NCBI RefSeq assembly: GCF_051106095.1
Contig: NC_135786.1
Coordinates: forward strand, 200,939,001-201,003,000
Length of the DNA: 64,000 nucleotides
Direction of reading: 5' to 3'
Source: Pogona vitticeps
Taxonomy: Eukaryota > Chordata > Lepidosauria > Squamata > Agamidae
Shown here: positions 44,182 through 64,000 of the stretch, one piece after another
How positions within the stretch are numbered: the stretch's first letter is position 1
How the letters are laid out: each line of letters begins with the position of its first letter
Made by a program: the position numbers and the translations under genes
The notes under the pieces: model-generated
What the model saw: the letters and a program-made list of their open reading frames with translations, nothing else
What the model was told of the DNA's origin: nothing
Databases searched by the model: none

Positions 44182-46975
44182 AGGCATCCTTCAGTCTCGA
44201 GAGACTGTGTTAACGTACTCTAAATAGAGGTCTTGGAATAGCATCTAGTGTGGCTGAGAAGGCCAATTTGAGAGTGACAATCTCTTCCACACTGAAGACA
44301 ATCTGTCCCCTGTCCAGTTCCCTGATTTTGCTGGTTTCGGGACTGCCTGTTTGCCTCGGTCTGCTGAATGAGTGTCTCTTCAAATTGGGAGAGGCCATGC
44401 TGCACCACCTGCCTCCAGGCTGAATGTTCAGATGTCAAAGTTTCGCATCTGTTGAGGTCCATTCCTAAGGCCTTCAGATCCCGCTTGTAGATATCCTTGT
44501 ATCGCAGCTGTGGTCTCCCTCTGGGGTGCTTTCCCTGCACTAATTCTCCATACAGGAGATCCTTTGGAAGCCAACCGTCATCCATTCTAACAACATGCCC
44601 AAGCCAACATAAACGTCACTGTTTCAGTAATGCATACATGCTAAAAACTCCAGGTCGTTCTAGGACTACTCTATTTGGAACTTTGTCCTGCCAGGTGATG
44701 CCAAAAATGCGTCGGAGACAACTCATATGGAACATGTTCAATTTCCTCTCCTGCCATACACAAAGGGTCCAGGACTCATTGCAGTACAAGCGTGTACTCA
44801 GGACACAGGCTCTATAGACCTGGATCTTGGTATATGCCACCAGCTTCTTAAGCCATACTCTCTTTGTGAGTCTAGAGAACATGGTAGCTGCTTTGCCAAT
44901 GTGTTTATCCAGCTTGACATCTAGAGAGTGTCAGAGATCATTGAGCCAAAGTACACAAAATCATGAACAACCTCTAATTCTTGTGTAGAGATGGTAATAT
45001 TTTATTTTTATTTATTTATTTGACTTATATGGCACCCACTCTACCCAAAGGTCTCTGGGCGGCTTACAATTAAAATTCAATTAAAATATAATAAAAGATA
45101 AAATGATTAAAATACAATTAAAATAAATACTCTAAAAATTATAATAGAGGGAGGTGAGTCCATGCCCTGGCCCATGACTTGTTTTCTTCAGGCTGATTGT
45201 TAGTCCAAAATCTTGGCAGGCCTTACTATAATTTCATACGTTGTTGGAGCTCTTCAGCAGAATGGGCATCAACAACTGAATCATCGGCAAAGAGGAAGTC
45301 CTGCATGCATTTCAGCTAGACTTTGGTATTTGCTCTAATCTAGAGAGATTAATCTAGATTCATCTGATCTAGTCTGGAGATAGATAACTTCTGTTGTAGT
45401 TCCAAAAGCATGCTTCAGTGTGCCAGCAAAAAAGATCCCAAACACAGTCGGCATAAGGACACGGCCCTGTTTCACTCTGATTTGGATGTCAAAGGGATCT
45501 GATGTTGAGCCATCAAAAACTACAGTGCCCTTCATTTCCTCACGACAGGAGTAGTAGGATTCCTACTACTGACAGGACCTGATGATGTTAAGGAGTCAAG
45601 GTGAACATCCAATCTTGGGAAGTATTTTCAAAAGGCCATCCCTGCTAACCAAATCAAAGGCCTTTGTGAGATCTATGAAGGCCAGAAAGAGTGGCTGTTG
45701 TTCCCTACATTTCTCCTGCTACCGTCTGAGGGAAAATACCATGTCACTGGTGGATTAGCACGAAATCCACTGTGATTCTGGATAGACTATCTAGAGGCAC
45801 CTGGAGCCTCTTCAGCACAACACGGGCAAGCAGCTTCCCTACAATGCTGAGAAGAGAGATGCTATGATAGTTTCTGCAGTTGCCCCTGTCGCCTTTGTTC
45901 TTGTACAATGTGATAATGTTTGCATCCTTCATGTCCTGTGGTACTCCACCTTCCCTTCAGCAAAGACAAAAGATTTCATACAGCTCAGTGGTGATCGTCT
46001 CTTTACAGCACTTCAACAGGGATGTTATCCTTCCCAGGTGCCTTGCCGGAGGTGAGGGAATCCAAGGGCGCTTTTATTTCTGCTAAAGTTGGTTTGCTGT
46101 CCAACTCTTCCAAGACAGGTAGGCACTCGATGTTATTTAATGCCTCTTCGGTTACTACATTCTCTCTAGAATATAGATAGTGCTGCACCCAGCGTTCCAT
46201 CTGCTGTTTTCGGTCCTGGATGATCATGCCTGTAGCAGTCTTCAAAGGAGCAGATTTCTGTATTGGACCTAAAGCCTCCTTGATACCTATCATACATTCC
46301 CTTGATGTTACCTGTGTCCACTGCTATCTGTATCTAAGAGCAGAGCTGAAGCAAATAATCGTTAGAACATCTCCTGGCAGCCTGTTGGACTTTGCTACGA
46401 GCAACTCAAAGAAGCTTGAAGTTGTACTCACTAGGACAGGCTTTGTATGCTGCTAGAGCTCTTATTTTCATCAATGGCTGGCATCAACTCCTCCGAGTGG
46501 GCTTCAACCCAGTCTGCTGTCTTTTTGGTCTTCTTGCCAAATGTAGACAAGGCAGAGTTATAAACAGCATTATCGAAATGTTCCCATCATTCAGGTGCAT
46601 TTGCACCAGCCCAGCCTGGAAAAGTTTCCTCAAGCACTTGAGCAAATTTCTCCTTTTCTCTGATCACGAGTTTTGCTGATGTTGATAGTCGTCTTCCTTC
46701 CTTTTTCATGTGATACAATCTCTTTATTCGCAGTTTGCTACACACCAGGGAGTGATCAGTACCGCAATCAGCACCCTGATAACTGCGTGTGATCGTAATA
46801 CTAGGAAGGCTAGAGCGTCTAGTGAGGATCAAATCGAGCTGATGCCAGTGCTTCGATCTTGTATGTCTCCAAGACTCTGTGTCGAAGCTTCGTATTAAAG
46901 AACGTGTTGCTGACACAAAGACCATAATAACAGCTCAAGCAAGCATTGGCCATTTTCGTTCCATCTTCTTGCCAT
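44182..46975 (-). mobile_element. Non-LTR retrotransposon (LINE), 5'-truncated, between CSPP1 and ARFGEF1
   Basis: Read on the - strand, from 46975 down: the end of an APE endonuclease (SWRHTRSKHWHQLDLILTRR, GADCGTDHSLVCSKLRIKRL), a linker (LTSGKAPGKDNIPVEVL), reverse transcriptase blocks (NIITLYKNKGDRGNCRNYHS, and FADD at 45291-45280), and a C-terminus (MDDGWLPKDLLYGELVQGKH, GRPQLRYKDIYKRDLKALGM) with a C2H2-type motif near its end ([20 protein letters not shown]). Several frame breaks interrupt it, but the last 121 codons are open. I do not assign a clade (an Ingi/Vingi- or RTE-like LINE is possible). A 90-bp relative lies at 13121. Confidence 0.9.
44997..45172 (-). mobile_element. L2-type LINE tail nested in the intergenic LINE
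   Basis: TTTATTTATTTATTTGACTT, CTCTGGGCGGCTTACAATT and an AAAATACAATTAAAAT-rich stretch interrupt the coding sequence of the host LINE, whose frame resumes at about 45173 (CCCATGACTTGTTTTCTTCA). The nested piece is therefore younger than the host LINE. Confidence 0.8.
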
Positions 46976-47829
46976 GAATGCATTTTAAAATAAATACATC
47001 GGTTTTAATAGCTAAGCTGTTAGGGCTTCCCCAACCATGTTTTTCACTCACTCCGAAATTAATTGATGCAGTTTCCTTTTTAGTCATAAAACCTACCTGT
47101 TGATTTTTATTTGGTTAATTTGTGTTGCACATTTTGTAGCCACGTCACCCTTCTTTGAAAAGAGAAGTGCAGCAGAAATACAGTACTACATTCTAGAACA
47201 ACTGTTCTGCCTGACCACTATGAAATAATTTTTCATCTGCTGTACTGTTCAGGAAATGAGAGCCAGACAATCAGGCATGACTCATCTTGTAGGTAAAAGA
47301 AGAACATTTTTTCAGGTCATGAATATTGCTGTTGCTTCTTGAGTTTTAGTGTACTATTACTTCACTGAGAAAAGTACATGTAGGGATTCTTTTCCTCAAG
47401 TGGCAAATGACATAGTCAAGCCTTAGATATATTGCACCATGATCTAATAAGACAGAAAAAAAGCCATTTGTGAACAAAATGTCTTATAATGGTCCAGCAA
47501 ACAATGAGATGGTTCTTTCTGTCATTGCTATATAAGACTCTTCCTCTTAAGAGCTGTTCTCTTTCACTCCCCCTCTGCAGCTACATTTCTCCCCTCTGGC
47601 CATCAACATTCTTTGCTGGTACTACTCTCTTGTGCAGGGATAGTACAACTTCAAGAGCACAGGAAGACTTGCATCAGAAACAAACAGGATGATGACCACA
47701 CACAAAACTAAACCCTTAGCCCCAATTACCTCCAAAGATTCTGAAGTCAGCAACAATGTCTGCTCTAGTACATTTAAATTGAAACAGTGAAACAAGTAGT
47801 TTTAGATTGCATTGGTTTTCATTGCACCG
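46976..47829. other. Intergenic sequence before the ARFGEF1 3' end
   Basis: No gene or repeat recognised. An inverted AATAAA near 47106 could be an alternative ARFGEF1 poly(A) signal. Confidence 0.4.
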
Positions 47830-49002
47830 ATGAAAGAATTCAAAAACTTTATTGACCTATAACCTGATTAGAATATGCCAGATGAGAACCAATATTGTAC
47901 AGAAAGTTGTACAGAATTTACATAGAAAACTTTACAGAGCTGTACCATATACATTTTCCATCTGAAAAATTTTTCTACATCCACTGTAAGACAGAATTCT
48001 TGACAATCTTTTCTTTAACCATCAGAGCACAATTCACAGTATGAATACATTTCCAATAAATTTAAAACCATCCCAGACCATGCCAGATTTGTTACTTGAA
48101 TATATTCAACATTAAATTCTGTACATAGAGTGAAATCTACATCAAACAACCCCCCCACCCCAAAAGGTGACAGCGAGACAAAACCTAGACTTGTTTGCAG
48201 TGATTCAAGTTCCAGTCCTGAAGGATCATTGCAATGGCTTATTATATTTAAAAGCCCTATCAATCACAGGTATGTTACAAACGGTTAAGAGAGTTGTGAC
48301 ATTTTCAGCCTCTCCTTTTGATGGAAGTCAGTAAGACTAACTTTTAGGATACAGACCAAAACAATCCCAACTCAAGCCCAGACTAGTGCATTTGGTAAAC
48401 AAACTTATGGGTCTCTAAGAAATAATACAAGAAGTAAGAGAATGCAGGAAGAACTGTATAGTGTTTAGAACTTTATATTACAGACCTGCATCTTTGTACA
48501 TTTTTTCACAGAAGAATGATTACCTATATCTCAGACAGCCTGAGTGTGCCCAAAAAAGAAAAATCATCTCCAGAATAAGAATTACACATCCTTGTTGTTT
48601 CCCTCACCATGTTCTAATACAAATATATCTCCCAAAATACAGTTCTCCTGACTTATACTTTTGTAGAGGTTTGAACTTTTCAAATGATTTAGTTCTTTGG
48701 GTACATCTTAGGTTCACACCCAGCATAAATACCTTTTGATATATATCACTGACTAGGAAGGTAGAAGATATTATAGTCCAGGCTGGCAATTAGACTGTTA
48801 GAACTGGCTCTGTGTTCAACACAAGCCAAGAATGGGAGGGGGAAAGAGAGAGAAATTCACTGGAGAACTACAGTGTTGCAAGCCTAAACTAGAGTTTTAA
48901 TCTGTACTGTGAACCCGTAGATGCACACTGCCATATAAAGAAACTCTTTTTATGGACATCCAGTGCAGGTTTACTTGAGCCTTTGTTTCTTTTGCCATGC
49001 GC
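47830..49002 (-). other. ARFGEF1: ARFGEF1 3' UTR
   Basis: About 1.17 kb between the stop codon and a canonical poly(A) signal on this strand (47853-47848). I recognise no transposon in it, which suits a constrained UTR in a region otherwise dense in repeats. The exact cleavage site is an estimate. Confidence 0.65.
47848..47853 (-). terminator. ARFGEF1: ARFGEF1 poly(A) signal AATAAA
   Basis: Forward TTTATT reads AATAAA on the - strand, about 1,150 nt after the stop. Another match near 47106 would give a UTR of about 1.9 kb and cannot be excluded. Confidence 0.55.
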
Positions 49003-60303
<11,301 letters not shown>

Positions 60304-60744
60304 CTGGAAATGCAGCAAACAGCTTTTCTTGATATAGGCTTTTCAAAAAATCTGAACTTTAGAATGATGCATTTTAAATTATTTCTTTTCATTATAACAT
60401 CTTCTAAGGTGGCAACCACTCATTCTTCTACCTGACTGTCACATATTTCTTCCTCCTTCTTTAAGTTCCAGAACATATTTGCCACACTATGGAGATTACT
60501 GCTGCTCATCTTAATTTCTTTAGATAGCCTTCAGATGGCCAGGTGAGCTCAGGAGCCCAATGGGGAAAACAACATGCCAGGTGCAGCTCCAGCTTTATTA
60601 CAATGTGCTCAAACTAGGGTTTTATTTTAAAAAAGAAAATATGCAGCTTCCTGGTAAGAGGAGAAGGAAGTAAGCAAAAGGTGAGAAGAATAGAGAGAGA
60701 GAAAGGATTGGCAGGCAAGTTAAGAGAGAAGATGGATTTGGGGG
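60304..60744. other. ARFGEF1 intron, no recognised content
   Basis: No further ARFGEF1 exon can be seen upstream of 60303 to the right edge. Ordinary intron here, with a GA-rich stretch near 60660-60740. Confidence 0.4.
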
Positions 60745-61392
60745 CAACAGCCTGACTGGATTACTGTAATATACTCTACATGCATCTACCTATGGAAAGT
60801 TTCAGAAAACTTAAGTGGGTCCAAAATGGAGCAGCCAGATTGCTTACTGGGGCTGGTCACAGGGATCACATAACCCCACTGGCTGCCAATCTGCTTCCAG
60901 GCAGACTTCAAACTGCTGGTTCTAACCTATAAAGCCCTAAGTAACTTGGGTCTAAGCATCTCCATTTATGAGCCTATTTGGGTGTTAAGAGCACCAGGAA
61001 AAGCTTTTCTTTTGGTCCCACCACCTTCACAAGTGCATTTGTTGGGGACATGGGAGAGGGCCTTCTCTGCTGCTGCTCCCAGACTTTGGAGCTCCCTCCT
61101 ACAGGCGGCTAGGTTGGTCCCATCTTTACTGTCCTTCTGCAAGCAAGGAAAGACATTTATCTTCAGGCAAGCTTTCCTTCAATGACTGGCTGCCTGAGTG
61201 GAGTTTTTAAATGGATTGATGACGTTGCTGTTTTGAATGTGCTATGGTGTGCTTATGCTTTTTAGTAATTGTACACTCACTGTTGTTAGCTTGAAAATAC
61301 TGTCTTTTAATGATGTAAGCTGCCCTGAGTCGTTTTTAAGGAGAAAGGAGGGATAAAAGATGTTTTAACTAACTAACTAACTAACTAAATAT
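60745..61392 (+). mobile_element. L2-type LINE, reverse transcriptase C-terminus and 3' end
   Basis: The + strand follows the L2 C-terminal coding order: the region of VQNGAARLLTG, LQTAGSNL, then TWERAFSAAAPRLWSSLLQA and ARLVPSLLSFCKQGKTFIFR, then a 3' UTR (TGTAAGCTGCCCTGAGTCG) and a (CTAA)n tail at about 61367-61388. 5'-truncated. Confidence 0.88.
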
Positions 61393-62446
61393 GAACATGA
61401 TAATAACTGTAATAGGTGCATTTCTCATTATATGCACACTTTTGTCATAACTGGCCAAAACTAAATGGTTTTAGAATATAGGATTTTTGTTCTAAACCAG
61501 GATTAACTGAAGGAGATTCAGTAGCTGTTGGTAATGAAAGGTTACAATTATAACCATGTATTTCATGAAGCACCACGGCATGGTTTCCAGTCATAATCAT
61601 AAGGCATACATGCAGAAGACATTGTATATTTGAAAGACAAGCAGCATAGGATACACAATCTCTGTTCAATGGGCAATCCTAGCTTTATAGGGAGCAATAT
61701 GCTACTCCCCAAACCAGTCACATTCCCTCAAACGCAGAGAATTTCCCTGACTGTTCCATAGGAGAAGCAGCAGCAGAAAGATCGTCTCGTCTAGTCGTTT
61801 AGTCGTGTCCGACTCTAGATAGCACTCTCCAATACAGGAAGTGGAGGTAGAAGAAAGATACAGTACTGCTGTTCCAATCCCTGGACAAAGATGAAGGTGA
61901 ATGGAAGACAGTTAGTGATGATGGCAGCCTATCCTCACCTGCATTATAGAGGATACCCTCCATACTAGTGTGCTAGATGACCAAATTGCCTACTTAACAC
62001 CCAAAATTTTAAGCAACGTAGACTTTCAGGATAGTTAGAATCTAGCAGTCGCTCTGGGTGATTCCTGCAGACCAGGCAATGGTGAAAGCAGTCTGGAAAG
62101 ATTCTCAAACATGAGGAGGAACTATAATATTAAGCCCCAGTGAAAGAGCTATCAGTAAATACTATCTAGCATCCGAATATAAAAGCATTAATTCTGAAGT
62201 ACTTAAAAGATGCATAATCAGTCAGGGCAGTAGTAAGATGACCAATCCAGGTTTTCTTCAGAGCAGAATACAAAAAGATGTAGCTTAGGTCCAGGTTTAG
62301 CTGAACTGATGAGGAAAAGTTGTGAGATATGGTTGGGAAGATAAGGCAATCTGTTCATTGTAGCAACAGCACCAGAGCCTTTCTGCCCAAAGGACACATG
62401 AGAAAGATCTTAGCTTTGAAACTTCTGCCTTAATAACTTGAAAATG
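61393..62446. other. ARFGEF1 intron, mostly unassigned
   Basis: A scrap of inverted BovB 3' end (TCTAGTCGTTTAGTCGTGTC, about 61789-61815) is the only repeat recognised. Confidence 0.45.
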
Positions 62447-62454
62447 GAGATTAT

Positions 62455-62822
62455 TAGAGATGGGGGTATTCATATTCGTATACGAATATCCCTGCACAGC
62501 AGGACTTAATGAAGGTCCAGCCCCTGAGGCTGGACCATCCACCTACCTGTCTAGTGGTGCTCATCCTTCCACTTGTTCCTAGAGCGCCACTCTCTTCCCA
62601 CTGAGCTGGCTACTCAGCAGCTGTGTAGGGAAACCCGTCCTCCCTCCCCCTGCCCGGAGTGGCTAGCAGAGTGGGAAGACAGCAGCAGATTGAAAGGATG
62701 AGCGGGACTGCTGCCACCACTGCTGGATGCATGAGTGGACAGTCTGGTCCCAGGGACCAGACCCTCATTAAGTCCAGCTGTGTGGGGATATTTGTATTCG
62801 TATATGAATACCCCCATCTCTA
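62455..62822. mobile_element. hAT-type inverted-repeat element, GTATTTGTATA family, copy 2 (368 bp)
   Basis: Ends TAGAGATGGGGGTATTCATA and, inverted, the same motif, flanked by GAGATTAT (62447-62454) and GAGATGAT (62823-62830), an 8-bp duplication with one change. Inner arms are GGTCCAGCCCCTGAGGCTGG and CTGGTCCCAGGGACCAG. It defines the ends of the family that includes 16454-16786. Confidence 0.85.
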
Positions 62823-62830
62823 GAGATGAT

Positions 62831-64000
62831 GCAATCCAAAAGACTAACAAGGCTGTCTGCATAATAATTTTGGAAAAATAGTAGAGCCCACAGAAAACCA
62901 GGCCTGTAGAACCTACATCATTGGTGGAATAAACCTGATAAAAAGGCATTTATACTGCTGACATAATCTTTATTTTGTTTTATACTTCACAGTAGTGCAC
63001 ATAGTGGAAGGATGAGTGTAGGACTTGATAGATGTTTCTAGGTAAACACTGAACATACAAGTGAGGGACTAATTCTAGTTTAAACTGTTTCAGTCTGCAT
63101 AATCCAGCAACTAAGAAGGCATCTGAGCAGTTTGACAAATCTGAGCAAGTTCTTGGTGAAACAATGCAAGATGCCTAAGTACATGAAGGGGATGGAACAC
63201 TACATCATCTAAGCAAGAAGTGAGATGGTCTGTTTCAAGATCAATAAAGGCCCCTTGAAAGAAAAATGTCAGCCAAGAGAAGCTAACAAGAAGATGCTGT
63301 TGCTATTCCTGCATGCTGCATAAGCAGGAGCCTGCAGACAAGGAGCAAACATGGAACTCCACGGTGACTGCTCATAGCTTGAAAATGGAAAATTATTTGT
63401 TATACATACACTGGGAAAAATCACATACACACTGAATTTCAAGATTCATGTATGCATACAATGTTTACTAGGAAGGCAAAACAGCCAGGCATCATTGTCT
63501 ATTACTGTACAGGTGCATAGCTGGTTCAAGTATTGTGTTACACTCAGGGAAGTGTGTAAAATTGAGGGGGGGGACCTTTTCTTTGATATATGGCTTGCAC
63601 TGTGAAAATCATCATCAATAAGATCATGATTATTTTTAATTTATAGGAGAATTAATTAGCTTTCCAACTGTCTAAAATACATGACCACTTCTTCATAGAA
63701 AAGTTAGGCATTAAAAACAAACAAACTCAGAACTGGCTGTCATATGAACACATAACCCAAAAATATACTTTCATATATATGTTCTAAAATTGTATGGAAT
63801 TTTTGCCACCTTATTTGTTACAAACATACTGATTTTCACCAGCACGCTTTGCTTTGCTTTATTATCATCAACAGCATCTAGAGATCATCTTGACTTAACA
63901 TACCATGGTGTGAATGAACAACATGCTAGCACCCAAAGCCTATTTCTTTCCGCTTGCCTTTCCCATTCATGTTACTATTGTAAACAAACCAGTAAGGAAC
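62831..64000. other. ARFGEF1 intron, no recognised content
   Basis: About 1.2 kb to the right edge with no exon or repeat recognised. Confidence 0.4.

Noticed and set aside
44497-44924. + strand frames of 106 and 65 codons
   Set aside because: Antisense to the coding strand of the intergenic LINE.

Overview
This is a vertebrate nuclear window, almost certainly from a squamate reptile (a lizard or close relative). The repeat mix points there: RTE-BovB LINEs, L2 and CR1 LINEs, tRNA-derived SINEs with BovB or CR1 tails, and many short inverted-repeat DNA transposons of pogo/Tigger type (TA target duplications) and hAT type (8-bp duplications). All coding sequence is split into short exons with GT-AG introns. 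I see no prokaryotic, organellar or viral gene.

Two host genes lie tail to tail. CSPP1 (centrosome and spindle pole associated protein 1) runs on the + strand from its first exon in the window at 1856 to its stop codon at 43589, with a likely poly(A) signal at 44133-44138. I could place 24 exons, including one possible 15-nt microexon. Their phases chain without a break into 1,011 codons plus stop; the N-terminal exons lie left of the window. ARFGEF1 (BIG1, the brefeldin-A-inhibited ARF guanine-nucleotide exchange factor) runs on the - strand. Its last six exons (60303 down to 49003) encode the final 286 residues and are followed by a 3' UTR ending near 47830. The two genes are also adjacent and convergent on human 8q13, so the synteny is conserved. 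The two proteins are not known to act together: CSPP1 acts at centrosomes, spindle poles and cilia, ARFGEF1 at the trans-Golgi.

Layout: 1-1327, a young BovB copy (- strand) with an open 384-codon endonuclease frame running off the left edge; 1856-44155, CSPP1 with introns full of MITEs, SINEs and LINE pieces; 44182-46975, one non-LTR retrotransposon filling most of the gap between the genes, with an L2-like piece inserted in it; 47830-60303, the ARFGEF1 3' end, with introns holding a decayed BovB, hAT and Tigger-like elements and a fold-back element; 60304-64000, ARFGEF1 intron with an L2 copy and a 368-bp hAT-type element.

I found no new multi-gene system. The most unusual structure is the Tigger-like MITE family. 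Its members are built from consecutive hairpins. Two 425-bp members of very high identity lie in opposite orientation around twelve CSPP1 exons, and a third carries an eight-unit 21-bp tandem array of CCATTTT (YY1-like) sites. Other points to check are a GC-AG intron in ARFGEF1, a CSPP1 microexon, two NAGNAG acceptors, SINEs that share a head but differ in tail, and a fully paired 80-nt hairpin.
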